DNA of 64,000 bases. Source: Candidatus Iainarchaeum sp. GTDB taxonomy: Archaea > Iainarchaeota > Iainarchaeia > Iainarchaeales > UBA10219. Below, one piece after another: positions 33,226 to 41,713 of this stretch (positions are counted from its first letter, which is position 1; the number at the start of each line of letters is the position of its first letter). The translations under genes and the position numbers were made by a program. The DNA is taken from assembly GCA_018304425.1 (NCBI GenBank), contig JAGVWE010000004.1:62001-126000 (forward strand), given 5' to 3'. The notes below the pieces were generated by a model. It was given only the letters and a program-made list of their open reading frames with translations, was not told where the DNA came from and made no database searches.

Positions 33226-33717
33226 TCATTTTTTCTTCAACACTTTTTCGCGCAAGCCCAGGGCCGCGTTCAACGCCAGGCTTGTGACCAGCGAGCACAG
33301 CACGTACCAGCCAATCCAGTTGGTTTCCGAGTAAAGCTTCACCGACCAGTTTTCCCCAAACCACGGAATGGGGAACGGCAACTGGATGACGGCCGCCTTG
33401 TAGGCTTCCCCAAGGAACCAAAACAAGGGAATAATGAACAGCATCGAGAACATCATCATCCTCGTGGAACCCTTCATCATCTTTCCCATTTCCTCCATCA
33501 ACTCTTTTTCAAGCGCCTCCAACTCATTCTTCGACTTTGCATCGCTCTTGTTCGCCAATTCCTTCATTCTTTCCTGGTGTTTCTTGATTTTTTCCTGCCG
33601 CTGCTTGGTTTCCTCCTTCGGCATCACCTTCCGCTGCACGAAGTTGGACGCGAGGGAAACACCCACCGCAGCCAAGGCAAGGTCCACCTGGGGATCAAAC
33701 ACCCTGAAAACCCCCAA
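33226..33717 (-). CDS. Membrane protein insertase of the Oxa1/EMC3-TMCO1 superfamily (DUF106)
   Basis: 163 residues: a first membrane helix (about 10-27), a long cytoplasmic coiled coil (32-85, KEETKQRQEKIKKHQERMKEL), then a hydrophobic helix (MMMFSMLFIIPLFWFLG) and a last one (IGWYVLCSLVTSLALNAAL). This three-helix plus coiled-coil plan is that of archaeal DUF106/Ylp-type insertases related to EMC3. Lying just after secY supports a role in membrane protein insertion. Start uncertain: TTG 33717 opens the frame; GTG 33702 is an option. A TATA (GGTTTAAATAGG, 33773-33784) gives it its own promoter. Confidence 0.85.
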   Translation of the reverse strand: MGVFRVFDPQVDLALAAVGVSLASNFVQRKVMPKEETKQRQEKIKKHQERMKELANKSDAKSKNELEALEKELMEEMGKMMKGSTRMMMFSMLFIIPLFWFLGEAYKAAVIQLPFPIPWFGENWSVKLYSETNWIGWYVLCSLVTSLALNAALGLREKVLKKK

Positions 33718-33827
33718 AAACCGGCCAAACGGCGCTTAAAGCAGGGAATCCTGTAGTATACTGCCATGGCAACCTATTTAAACCATTCCTCGTCGCCTTC
33801 CAAACCGCCTTGTATTGCTTCATACCC

Positions 33828-35234
33828 TCAACCCTGTCCAAACAGTTTTCCCAGCAGGGGATGCATTTCCATCAACTGCAGCCGAGCCAGTTCCTCGTAC
33901 AGCCGGTACACGATTCCCACCGTCAACAATATCCCGGTGCCCGACCCCAGTGCCCCGGTCAAGTCAGCGAAACCCGACAACAAGCCCACGAACGCCGAGC
34001 CCAGGATGCTGATGGGCGGAATATACCGTTCCAGCACCCTCCGGATGACCCTTGGATCGCGCCTGAAACCCGGAATCATCATGCCTGCCTTGTCCAACTG
34101 CTGGGACACGGCTTCCGGCCCCTGGTTGGCCATGTCAATCCAGAACCGGCCGAACAACACGCACACCACCGTCAACACGACAATGTACAGGAGGGCATGC
34201 AATACCAGGCCCCCGCTGCCAACAAATTGCAGGCGCACCACGCTTTGAGCGATTTCGTTGAACACGGACAGCCCCGCGCCCTGCAGGAACAGCCGCTCGA
34301 TGAAGCCATTGGGTGGCTGGACGACGGCCGCAACCCCGCTCAAGGCCATGCCCAGCACCGGCGTGTTCTTGGCCAGTTCGGCCCACAACCGGACGTTGGC
34401 AAACAACGCCACTGCCAGGATGACCGGCATGTTCGAAACGTACAAGAACTTTACGGGAAACCTTCCACCCGTGCCCTTCCGGCCCATCGTAATCGGGATG
34501 TTGACGTGGATGCCTTCCGCAAACGTAACCACGAAGAACACGATCAGCGTGAAGAGCAAAGGCATGATGGAAATCAGGGCCGCACCGAAGTCGCCCGCAC
34601 CCAGGTAGTCAATGAAGACGAACAACAGGCCCTTGAGCAAGCCGCCCCGGGTCGGCGGCAGGAACACCCGCCACACGATGTCGGCCGCGACCCCCGCCGC
34701 GATGAACAAGCTGATGCCGGAGCCGATCCCGTACTTGGACACCACTTCGTCCAAGTACATCAGCAAAATCGAGCCAAAGGCAATCTGTGCCACGACCAGG
34801 GGAAACATGCCCTCCAAGGGGTAAACCAGGCCGGAAAACACGTAGACCCCGGCCTCGAAGAACGACAATACCAGGGTGAGCAGCTTCTGCATGCCCGTGA
34901 ACTTGGCCTTGTCCTCTTTTTGCGTGACATCCAGTTCAATGATTTTCGCGCCGACCAGCAACTGCAGGATGATGGAGGCCAGGACAATGGGCCCGATTCC
35001 AACGGTTATCAGGGAGCCCACGCTGCTCGCCAAAATCACCTGCAACTGCTCCAGCTGCCCGCCAGCGGACTTGGCCACGTCAATGCCTATCACGTTGATG
35101 TTGCCCATGACGTAGAAGAGGCCCAGCACAACCGCGGTCCACATGAGCTTGGTCTTCAGCGGCGGCTGCACTTCCGGGTGCCGCACCTCTGGCAGCAAAC
35201 TGTAAATTGGCACGAAAAAATCGATTGCGCCCAT
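33828..35234 (-). CDS. secY: Protein translocase subunit SecY
   Basis: 468 residues, ten membrane helices, the channel of the Sec translocon. N-terminal FVPIYSLLPEV, plug region after helix 1, and the cytoplasmic loops FRRDPRVIRRVLERYIPP and MGRKGTGGRFPVKFLYVSNMPV-type are visible. It overlaps the rpl15 stop by one base. adk, which follows secY in many archaea, is missing. SecE and Sec-beta are not in the window. Confidence 0.97.
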   Translation of the reverse strand: MGAIDFFVPIYSLLPEVRHPEVQPPLKTKLMWTAVVLGLFYVMGNINVIGIDVAKSAGGQLEQLQVILASSVGSLITVGIGPIVLASIILQLLVGAKIIELDVTQKEDKAKFTGMQKLLTLVLSFFEAGVYVFSGLVYPLEGMFPLVVAQIAFGSILLMYLDEVVSKYGIGSGISLFIAAGVAADIVWRVFLPPTRGGLLKGLLFVFIDYLGAGDFGAALISIMPLLFTLIVFFVVTFAEGIHVNIPITMGRKGTGGRFPVKFLYVSNMPVILAVALFANVRLWAELAKNTPVLGMALSGVAAVVQPPNGFIERLFLQGAGLSVFNEIAQSVVRLQFVGSGGLVLHALLYIVVLTVVCVLFGRFWIDMANQGPEAVSQQLDKAGMMIPGFRRDPRVIRRVLERYIPPISILGSAFVGLLSGFADLTGALGSGTGILLTVGIVYRLYEELARLQLMEMHPLLGKLFGQG

Positions 35235-35725
35235 TACTTGGCTCCCTCCGCTTCTTCCGCACCCTCTTCCTCGGCCTCGAATTCCTCGTCCTCTTCAGAG
35301 GAAGCGGCTTCTCCGCCGACGCTGCCACCGGCTTCCACGATTTTTTCCTTCGCGCCTTCGCTGACCGCAATGTTTGAAAGCACAAGTTTTTCCGCCACAG
35401 CGCCCCGGCCGAGGATTTTTCCTATGCCGACCTTTTTGCCATCCACCAGCACCTGGCCGCCCCTGCGCTCGGCCCGCTTTTCCGCAATCCATTTTGGCAG
35501 CAACCGGACGAAGTCCGCGAGGTTCAAGGCCTTCGGCTTGGGTTTCGGCTTCAACGTCACCTTCACTCCGAACGTCATCCAATAGCTCGTGAACTTGTGC
35601 TTGTGGCTTCCCGCCCGGCCCATTCCGCCACGTGCTCCCTTTCCGCGTGCGTTCTTGGTGTTTCCGTGGCCGTGGAACCGCTTGCCCCTCAACTTGTTGA
35701 CCCTGCGCCTTCTCCTGACCGTCAT
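35234..35725 (-). CDS. rpl15: 50S ribosomal protein L15
   Basis: 163 residues. The N-terminal basic extension TVRRRRRVNKLRGKRFHGHGNTKNARGKGARGGMGRAG threads into the rRNA. The globular part has GKKVGIGKILGRGAVAEKLVLSNIAVSEGAKEKIVEAGG. A very acidic 30-residue tail (Glu/Asp-rich) is unusual. ATG 35725 overlaps the rpl30 stop. Confidence 0.96.
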   Translation of the reverse strand: MTVRRRRRVNKLRGKRFHGHGNTKNARGKGARGGMGRAGSHKHKFTSYWMTFGVKVTLKPKPKPKALNLADFVRLLPKWIAEKRAERRGGQVLVDGKKVGIGKILGRGAVAEKLVLSNIAVSEGAKEKIVEAGGSVGGEAASSEEDEEFEAEEEGAEEAEGAK

Positions 35726-36192
35726 CACATCATCCTCTCAACGAGTTCATTGATTTCCTTGCCCCGGTAGCCGAGGGCGCCGCCCAGGTTATAGGCCTTC
35801 TTGATGCCGCCCCGCTCAAAGCCCTTGGACGGGGGGTTCAAGCGGAAAACCCCTTTCACGCCGAAGTCTTCCACGCGCTTCTTCCCGGCCAAAACGGTTT
35901 CAGCCAACTCTTTGAAGTCCTTCAGCTTGTGCTGCTTGAGGAACTCGGCAGTCAACCGCTTGTTTCCAAGCAGCCGCCCCCGCTTTTCCAGCAACCCAGC
36001 CAGGGCTCCGGCCGAAACCTCTCCAAACGTCACATAGGATTCCACCTTATTCACCATGGCCCTCGAAGCCGGGTCTTCCCGCACCAGCACCAGGTGGTTG
36101 TCCCGGTCCAGCCTCAGCAACTCCAGCGTCCGCCGGTGCTCCGGCCTGACTTTCACGTTTCCCCTGACCCTTACAACGGCATACATGACCAT
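35725..36192 (-). CDS. rpl30: 50S ribosomal protein L30
   Basis: 155 residues, archaeal long form: MYAVVRVRGNVKVRPEHRRTLELLRLDRDNHLVLV and the C-terminal RLNPPSKGFERGGIKKAYNLGGALGYRG. ATG 36192 overlaps the rps5 stop; ATG 36186 is also possible. Confidence 0.96.
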   Translation of the reverse strand: MVMYAVVRVRGNVKVRPEHRRTLELLRLDRDNHLVLVREDPASRAMVNKVESYVTFGEVSAGALAGLLEKRGRLLGNKRLTAEFLKQHKLKDFKELAETVLAGKKRVEDFGVKGVFRLNPPSKGFERGGIKKAYNLGGALGYRGKEINELVERMM

Positions 36193-36923
36193 CACTTCTC
36201 GCCCTTGGACCTGAGGTCCTCCGAAATACGCATCCGCGTGACCCGGTTCAACGCATCAATGGTTGCCAACACGAAGTTGAGCTTGGTGCCCGTGCTGCCC
36301 CGGGTCTTGCACCAGGTGTCCTTCACGCCCGCAAACCGCAGCACGTCCTTGATGTTCTCGCCGGCCACGAGCCCGGTTCCCTTTGGCGCGGGAATCAAGG
36401 TGACACGCACCGAACCAGACTTCCCGGTAATCTTCACCGGAACCGAGTGATTGGTTCCGCACATGCACTCCCACGAGCCACACCCCTTCCTGACCCGAAA
36501 GAGGTTGAGTTTCGCGTCCCTCGTGGCCTTCCGCACTGCCGGCCAGCGCTCCCGGTCCTTCGAAACACCCAAGCCCACGAAACTCGTCTTATCGCCTATG
36601 AGCATGGCAACGCGGAATGCGAACTGCCTTCCAGCCATCCGCACCCTGGCCGTCTTCTTGAAGTCCACCATTTTTACCTCGAGCTCGGGAACCAGGGTAT
36701 CAACGATTTCCGGCTCCATGATGGCCAAACCCCGGTCCAGCACCATGTCCAGCGACGTTATCTCCTGGTTCCTGACCAGCCTACCCGTCTCGGTCTTGGG
36801 CACCCAGTTGGCCAGCCGCTTTTCCTTGTCGGCCGCGCGGTTCAACGCTTCCTCCACCAGTTGCCTTTCCTCTCTTGAAGCCTTCGGATTTCTGCCGGTT
36901 CTCTTTTTTTCAACCATGTTCAT
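36192..36923 (-). CDS. rps5: 30S ribosomal protein S5
   Basis: 243 residues. dsRNA-binding-like domain with FRVAMLIGDKTSFVGLGVSKDRERWPAVRKATRDAKLN, the typical CGSWECMCGTNHSVPV insert of archaeal S5, and PAPKGTGLVAGENIKDVLRFAG. The gene overlaps rpl18 by 4 bases (ATGA). Confidence 0.96.
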   Translation of the reverse strand: MNMVEKKRTGRNPKASREERQLVEEALNRAADKEKRLANWVPKTETGRLVRNQEITSLDMVLDRGLAIMEPEIVDTLVPELEVKMVDFKKTARVRMAGRQFAFRVAMLIGDKTSFVGLGVSKDRERWPAVRKATRDAKLNLFRVRKGCGSWECMCGTNHSVPVKITGKSGSVRVTLIPAPKGTGLVAGENIKDVLRFAGVKDTWCKTRGSTGTKLNFVLATIDALNRVTRMRISEDLRSKGEK

Positions 36924-37405
36924 CCACCATACTTCGCGTCAATCTCTTTCTTGACCAGTTCAAACAATTGCGTCGCGTCCCCGCCCAAGTGCTTTCCCGT
37001 GGCCCTCTCATCGGAAGGAAAAACCTCTTTGTCGCATGCCACGCCCACGCCGCTGTCCACGACGCCCCGCAACACGGCAAAAATTGTCGAGCCATGCACC
37101 GGCGTAAGCAAGCCAATGTCCAGCACCGCTTCCAGGAGGCTCTGTTTCTTGGCCTTCTTACCGCACAAGTAACCGGTCAAATAGGCGGCCGGCAGGTTGC
37201 CCGTGTGCCGGGTCCAACCCAGTTTTCTGAGTTCACTGGACTGCGCCATGACCAGGCACTCATCCCCCACCTGGGAGTTGTTGTTGGTTTTCCTCACCCC
37301 CAACCGCAGCTTCCCCGACTTGAGCAAAGCCAACCGCTTCTTATAGTTCGTGCGCTCCTCGCGCCTCCGCCGGAACGGCATCGCATACGTGTTGATCTCG
37401 GTCAT
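36920..37405 (-). CDS. rpl18: 50S ribosomal protein L18
   Basis: 161 residues, 5S rRNA-binding protein. MPFRRRREERTNYKKRLALLKSGKLRLGVRKTNNN is the conserved N-terminal region, starting 8 residues after the chosen ATG 37405, as in homologues. SD-type GGTG lies 7 bases before the ATG. The 71-base leader between the rpl19e stop and this ATG holds four mutually pairing segments, the last covering the start codon; see 37403-37472. This suggests that L18 synthesis is tied to translation of rpl19e. Confidence 0.95.
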   Translation of the reverse strand: MTEINTYAMPFRRRREERTNYKKRLALLKSGKLRLGVRKTNNNSQVGDECLVMAQSSELRKLGWTRHTGNLPAAYLTGYLCGKKAKKQSLLEAVLDIGLLTPVHGSTIFAVLRGVVDSGVGVACDKEVFPSDERATGKHLGGDATQLFELVKKEIDAKYGG

Positions 37406-37472
37406 TCCGAACCACCCTTTATGCCACTTGGTTCGGAATATTTCGAACCAATCCTGCATTCATTGTTCGAAA
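37403..37472 (-). promoter_or_regulatory. Four-segment alternative-pairing leader controlling rpl18 translation (predicted)
   Basis: On the mRNA strand: segment 1 TTTCGAACAA (37472-37463), segment 2 TTGGTTCGAAA (37451-37441), segment 3 TTCCGAACCAA (37438-37428), segment 4 TGGTTCGGAA (37414-37405), whose last base is the A of the rpl18 ATG. Perfect pairings: 1 with 2 (8 bp), 2 with 3 (8 bp), 3 with 4 (10 bp). Pairing 3-4 hides part of the GGTG site and the start codon; pairing 2-3 frees them. Segment 1 begins 5 bases after the rpl19e stop, inside the footprint of a terminating ribosome. The pairings are seen; the mechanism is inferred. Confidence 0.7.
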
Positions 37473-37476
37473 TCAT

Positions 37477-37926
37477 TTATTTACCGCCACCCGTCGCCAG
37501 TTGCTCCAACTGCTTTTTTCCCTTGAAATAACCGCCTTTAACCATGTTATACAGTTTCGCGTACGTGAACTCGCCCTTCAGCTGGTCCTCCGCCCGCAGC
37601 TTCCGCAGGACGGCCCTTTGCGCGCGCACGTTCGCAATCCACCGAAGCCGCTGCTTGACCCGCGCCTTCTTGGTGCCCGAGCGCTTGCCTTCCCCGGACT
37701 TCCGGCCCTTCCGCTTCTTGGCCTGCAACACCCGGGCCCTGCCGCGGCTGTGCCCTGACTCCTTCTTCCACCGGATGACGCCGTCCTTGATGAGCAGCCG
37801 CACGTCTTCCTTGGTCATGGCTTCCTTCAAGCGGTCCAAGGCATCCGGGCTGATCCAAATCTTGGACTTCCCGCACTTCAAAACCGATGCCGCCAGTCTC
37901 CTGAGCTTGTTTGCCTGCATACCCAT
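37477..37926 (-). CDS. rpl19e: 50S ribosomal protein L19e
   Basis: 149 residues: QANKLRRLAASVLKCGKSKIWI, then the basic GHSRGRARVLQAKKRKGRKSGEGKRSG region and a C-terminal helical half. ATG 37926 or 37920. Its stop codon lies directly before the alternative-pairing leader of rpl18. Confidence 0.96.
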   Translation of the reverse strand: MGMQANKLRRLAASVLKCGKSKIWISPDALDRLKEAMTKEDVRLLIKDGVIRWKKESGHSRGRARVLQAKKRKGRKSGEGKRSGTKKARVKQRLRWIANVRAQRAVLRKLRAEDQLKGEFTYAKLYNMVKGGYFKGKKQLEQLATGGGK

Positions 37927-37930
37927 CCAC

Positions 37931-38467
37931 CTAGTTGACTACCCTCAATCCCAACTCCAACGCTTTTTCCCTGATGGCAATCCGCTTCTTTCGTCCCACG
38001 TTGCCGTCAATCCGTATTACCCGGTCCTTGACGCCCGCCAACTGCGCCGGGTTCGCCACCAACGCCTCAAGCAAGCCCTGGGGGTGCAGGTTCCTGAATG
38101 CCTTCGGCGTGCGGTAGCCAATCTTCACCCAGGCCCCGTCATCGCGCTTGAACAGGGTGTCCATGCCCCGCGGCTTCCGCCACTTAGCCCACTTCTCCAA
38201 CGAAATCCGGCGCTTGTATTTCTCGCCAAACCGTCCCCTGAACGTCGGGTGCCGCCTGAGGTGGGCCAACACCGCCTGCAATTTCCGCAGTTCCTTGGAA
38301 AGCTTCAGCTTCACCTTCTTATGCCGGTGCTCGGCCCGCTTCTGCCTGCGCTTGCCTGCTTCCCGTGGCTTTTTGTCGGCCTTTGGCTTGGCCGTTGCAT
38401 GCGTTGCCGCCATGGGCTTCTTCCCATGCGCCTTGCCCTTGTCCTTCGTTGCTTTCGCCATAACCAT
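37931..38467 (-). CDS. rpl32e: 50S ribosomal protein L32e
   Basis: 178 residues. The L32e core begins near residue 70 (HPTFRGRFGEKYKRRISLEKWAKWRKPRGMD) and ends with KDRVIRIDGNVGRKKRIAIREKALELGLRVVN. The preceding Ala/Lys/His-rich segment of roughly 60 residues is a long extension. Lies 4 bp after rpl6. Confidence 0.95.
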   Translation of the reverse strand: MVMAKATKDKGKAHGKKPMAATHATAKPKADKKPREAGKRRQKRAEHRHKKVKLKLSKELRKLQAVLAHLRRHPTFRGRFGEKYKRRISLEKWAKWRKPRGMDTLFKRDDGAWVKIGYRTPKAFRNLHPQGLLEALVANPAQLAGVKDRVIRIDGNVGRKKRIAIREKALELGLRVVN

Positions 38468-38471
38468 TCCC

Positions 38472-39014
38472 CTACTTCTTCACTCCCTTGTACGCAATGT
38501 AAATGCCGTCCTGGAACACCCGGATGTCCTTGCCCTTGATGCGCGTGGCCCGCTCCATGTTGGCAGCCGTCTGCCCAACGGCTTCCCGGTCCACGCCGCG
38601 CACCAGGATGTCCTTTCCCTTGATTTCGACCCTGGTGTCCTTGCCCACGATAGGCGATTTCACCGGGTGCTTGGCCCCGCCCACGTTCACGATTTCAACG
38701 GCATTCCCCGTAACCTTCACCGAAATCGGGAAGTGCGAGTACACGATTTCCAGCCGGTACTCGTAACCCTGCTTCAAGCCCGCCACCATGTTCTCGATAT
38801 GCGAAGCCACGGAACGCAGGATGGCACGCTTCTTCTTCTTGTCCTGGTCCATTTTGACCATGACGCTGTTCTCCCGCTTCTCCAGCGACAGGCCAGGCCC
38901 CTTGAATACGCGCACCACTTCCTTGCCGCCGGCCCGCACCTTCAAGGTGTTGCCGGTCAGCTCGGCCTGGACATCCTGGGGCAATGCCACGATTATCTCC
39001 GTTCCACTCGCCAT
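38472..39014 (-). CDS. rpl6: 50S ribosomal protein L6
   Basis: 180 residues, two repeated alpha-beta domains. GYEYRLEIVYSHFPISVKV and the C-terminal RIKGKDIRVFQDGIYIAYKG match archaeal L6. ATG 39014 is favoured (GGGG 6 bases upstream) over ATG 39020. The upstream open frame overlaps rps8 and is not coding. Confidence 0.95.
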   Translation of the reverse strand: MASGTEIIVALPQDVQAELTGNTLKVRAGGKEVVRVFKGPGLSLEKRENSVMVKMDQDKKKKRAILRSVASHIENMVAGLKQGYEYRLEIVYSHFPISVKVTGNAVEIVNVGGAKHPVKSPIVGKDTRVEIKGKDILVRGVDREAVGQTAANMERATRIKGKDIRVFQDGIYIAYKGVKK

Positions 39015-39024
39015 AAACATCCCC

Positions 39025-39417
39025 TTAGTATACGTAGGCCAGCAGCCTCCCACCAATGCCGCGCTTCTTGGCATCGGCATGCGTGAAAACCCCTTGGGGC
39101 GTGGAAACAATGATGGTTCCGATGTCCACGCTCGGCAGATACCGTTTCTCGAACTTCTCAAACTCGTCCTTCGCGACGGCATACCGGGGCTTGATGGCCT
39201 TGCACTCGTTTATCTTGCCCAACAAGGTAATCTTGTAGAGGCCTTCCCTTCCGTCATCCACCAACTCGTACGTGGAAATATAGCGTTTCTCCTGCATGAC
39301 CCGCAGGATTTCGCCCAGCAACCGGGAAGCCGGTCTTACCATGCACAACCGCTTGGACACCCCCTCATGGTTCTTGATGTTGATGAGGGCATCCGCCAAT
39401 GGGTCCGTTCTCGTCAT
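39025..39417 (-). CDS. rps8: 30S ribosomal protein S8
   Basis: 130 residues: DPLADALINIKNHEGVSKRL at the start and STPQGVFTHADAKKRGIGGRLLAYVY at the end, the 16S-binding signature. ATG 39417 is used rather than the longer frame. Confidence 0.96.
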   Translation of the reverse strand: MTRTDPLADALINIKNHEGVSKRLCMVRPASRLLGEILRVMQEKRYISTYELVDDGREGLYKITLLGKINECKAIKPRYAVAKDEFEKFEKRYLPSVDIGTIIVSTPQGVFTHADAKKRGIGGRLLAYVY

Positions 39418-39438
39418 GTTCCATTCCACCTTTACGCA

Positions 39439-39630
39439 TTAATCATACTTCTGGAAACCAATCTGCAACGCGAAGTCCTTGAAGCAACGCCGGCACAAGC
39501 CAATGCGGTACTTGCTGATCAAACCCTTCGAGTTACCGCACCGCCGGCAAGCCTTTTCCTTGCCCTTTCCCTTGCGGGGTTTCGTCCGGTTCAAGGGCTT
39601 CTGCTTCTGGATGATTTCCCGTTGCATCAT
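39439..39630 (-). CDS. rps14: 30S ribosomal protein S14 (zinc form)
   Basis: 63 residues, CRRCGN with CRRCFKD zinc pairs, then the ending ALQIGFQKYD. Begins directly after the rpl5 stop, with two adjacent ATGs. Confidence 0.95.
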   Translation of the reverse strand: MMQREIIQKQKPLNRTKPRKGKGKEKACRRCGNSKGLISKYRIGLCRRCFKDFALQIGFQKYD

Positions 39631-40182
39631 TTATTTCACTTCCACTCCAAACCTCGTTGAAACAAACTCCACTGCCTCGGCCTTCGAAACCGCGTGATGC
39701 CTTGGAATGCGCTTCTTGGCCAGCTTCCTGCGCTTGACGCGGTAACCCGGCCTTTCCAGGGCAATCAGCACGTCAAAGCCCCGGATGCCAAGCTTCGGGT
39801 CATACTTGGTCCCGGGCAGGTCAATGTACTCCTTGATCCCGAAACCGAAGTTGCCGTGCAAGTCAAAGTTCTTCGCCGCCAACTTGTTTTCCCTGGCCTG
39901 CAACGCGCGCTTCAGGAACTCGATGGCCCGTTCATCCCGTAAGGTGACCTTGCACCCAATCGTCAAGCCCGGTCGGATCTCCCAGGTCGGGTTTTTGACC
40001 TTGCACACCGTCAGCAAGGGCTTCATGTTGGTGAGCCGCTGCATGATGGTCTCGGCCTTCTTAAGCTCTTCCCCCGTCTGCCCAACCCCCATGTTCACGG
40101 TGACCTTCGCTATCCGGATCTCCCGCATCGGGTTGCCCGCAATGGGCGCCTGCCGCTGTTCCACCATCGCTTCCATGTCCAT
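39631..40182 (-). CDS. rpl5: 50S ribosomal protein L5
   Basis: 183 residues, binds 5S rRNA with L18. NPMREIRIAKVTVNMGVGQTGEELKKAETIMQRLTN and the FGIKEYIDLPGTKYDPKLGIRGFDV segment are diagnostic. ATG 40182 overlaps the rps4e stop (TGATG). Confidence 0.96.
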   Translation of the reverse strand: MDMEAMVEQRQAPIAGNPMREIRIAKVTVNMGVGQTGEELKKAETIMQRLTNMKPLLTVCKVKNPTWEIRPGLTIGCKVTLRDERAIEFLKRALQARENKLAAKNFDLHGNFGFGIKEYIDLPGTKYDPKLGIRGFDVLIALERPGYRVKRRKLAKKRIPRHHAVSKAEAVEFVSTRFGVEVK

Positions 40183-40901
40183 CACTCGATTTCTACCTCG
40201 GGCTTCTTCGAGCCCACTACCAACACGTTCCGTTCAACGGTCTGGAATTCCTCACTACCCGCCTGCAAGCCAATCAGCTTGGGCCTGGACATGGTTCCTT
40301 CCACGACCTCCTTCACTTCGGCCACGGTTCCCACGTGGGTTCCCTGAATGAGGTACACCACGTGGCCCTTCTTCAATTCAAGCACGCCGGCAATCTTCCG
40401 CGCCGGCAACTCGAGTTTCAACGTCGAACCCACGCGGACGGCATTCTTTTCATCCATTAAGGTCGTGCCATCGTCCAAGGTAAGCTGCTGCTTTCCACCG
40501 GGCAGGGTGTGCTTGCGCAGCACCTTGCAGAGCTTGAAAGAAGCCTCCTTGCCGTCCAATTCCCTGAACCGGAGCCTCCCCTTGTTGTCCAGCAATGCGC
40601 GGTACTTTTTCTTGGCCTGCACGACGTCAAGCACGTCAAACAACCCCACCGGGAACCGCAGTTCCTTTCGCCGGACGCCGTTCACCTTGACTTCCGAGTT
40701 GTTCAACACCAGCCGTGCTTCCTTCTCGTTGTCCACCACTTGGAGGAGGTTCCTCAACGCGAACACGAGCGGCACGGAACGACTGCGGTTATGCGGCCCC
40801 GGAATCGTCTTCGTCGTCCAAGCCGTTTCCTTCCGGTTGAAATGCCTAACGACTGGCACGGAAAGTGCCTTCTGCGCCTTTGACTCACCTTTCTTCGCCA
40901 T
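40182..40901 (-). CDS. rps4e: 30S ribosomal protein S4e
   Basis: 239 residues: an S4-type RNA-binding domain (about 40-100) after PVVRHFNRKETAWTTKTIPGPHNRSRSVPL, a central domain, and a KOW motif near residue 180 (HVVYLIQGTHVGTVAEV). Archaeal/eukaryotic only. Three bp after rpl24. Confidence 0.96.
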   Translation of the reverse strand: MAKKGESKAQKALSVPVVRHFNRKETAWTTKTIPGPHNRSRSVPLVFALRNLLQVVDNEKEARLVLNNSEVKVNGVRRKELRFPVGLFDVLDVVQAKKKYRALLDNKGRLRFRELDGKEASFKLCKVLRKHTLPGGKQQLTLDDGTTLMDEKNAVRVGSTLKLELPARKIAGVLELKKGHVVYLIQGTHVGTVAEVKEVVEGTMSRPKLIGLQAGSEEFQTVERNVLVVGSKKPEVEIE

Positions 40902-40904
40902 GCT

Positions 40905-41294
40905 TTATCCCTTTCTTTCCTTTCCCTTCTTGGCCGCCTTACCCCCCAACCGGAGGGCGTCAGCGGATTCTATCTCTTCAATCACCAAGTTACTGGGCCG
41001 CACCGGCACCAAAATCTCCTTTCCATCGGCTTTCCTGCGCTTCAAGCCCTCGATGAACACGAAGCCCTTGGTCCGGTCCACCCGCGAAATCTTCCCCGAA
41101 AAGCCCGCCCGGCCGCCCCGCACCAGCTTCACCTTGTCACCCTTCCGCACCGGCACAGCGCGCTTGCCCAGGCTCTTCCTCAGCTCCCCACTCAAGTGAG
41201 CCGACACCAGGACCTTCCGCTTGTGCAGGGGAAGGTTATACCAGGCCTTCCGCTGTTTTCCAGGCTTACTGCTTTCCGTCAACGCAACACCCAT
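40905..41294 (-). CDS. rpl24: 50S ribosomal protein L24
   Basis: 129 residues with an N-terminal KQRKAWYNLPLHKRKVLVSAHLS stretch and the KOW motif VRKGDKVKLVRGGRAGFSGKISRVDRTKGFVFIEG. Initiates 23S folding. Basic tail. Confidence 0.96.
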   Translation of the reverse strand: MGVALTESSKPGKQRKAWYNLPLHKRKVLVSAHLSGELRKSLGKRAVPVRKGDKVKLVRGGRAGFSGKISRVDRTKGFVFIEGLKRRKADGKEILVPVRPSNLVIEEIESADALRLGGKAAKKGKERKG

Positions 41295-41303
41295 GCTTTC
41301 ACC

Positions 41304-41702
41304 TTACACGATGGCCGGCGCCAGGCCCGCGACCTTCGGCCAGCGCTCACCCACTTCCTTTGCCACTACTCCCTTGATCTCGGAGCCCTTCGGCAGGCCC
41401 TTGTCATCCACCAACACCACGGCATTGTCCTCGAACTTCACGCGCACGCCGTCCACCCGCCGGTACTCCTTCCTCACGCGCACAATCACGGCGCGCTCCA
41501 CTTTCTTCCGGATTTCGGGTTTCCCCTTCTTCACGACCACGTTCACGAGGTCAGCGATGCCGGCCTGCGGCTGCTGCCGCTTCTTTCCCTTGAACCCGAA
41601 GACGCTGATGATCTCGCAGATCTTCGCGCCCGAGTTGTCCGCGCACGTGCACCACGACTTCTTGGTCAACCCCTTGGTCGGCGTTGCGTTAATGGCTTTC
41701 AT
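41304..41702 (-). CDS. rpl14: 50S ribosomal protein L14
   Basis: 132 residues: TCADNSGAKICEIISVFG and VVKKGKPEIRKKVERAVIVRVRKEYRR, ending GLAPAIV. ATG 41702; the longer frame is the shadow of rps17. Confidence 0.96.
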   Translation of the reverse strand: MKAINATPTKGLTKKSWCTCADNSGAKICEIISVFGFKGKKRQQPQAGIADLVNVVVKKGKPEIRKKVERAVIVRVRKEYRRVDGVRVKFEDNAVVLVDDKGLPKGSEIKGVVAKEVGERWPKVAGLAPAIV

Positions 41703-41713
41703 AATCGCACCTT

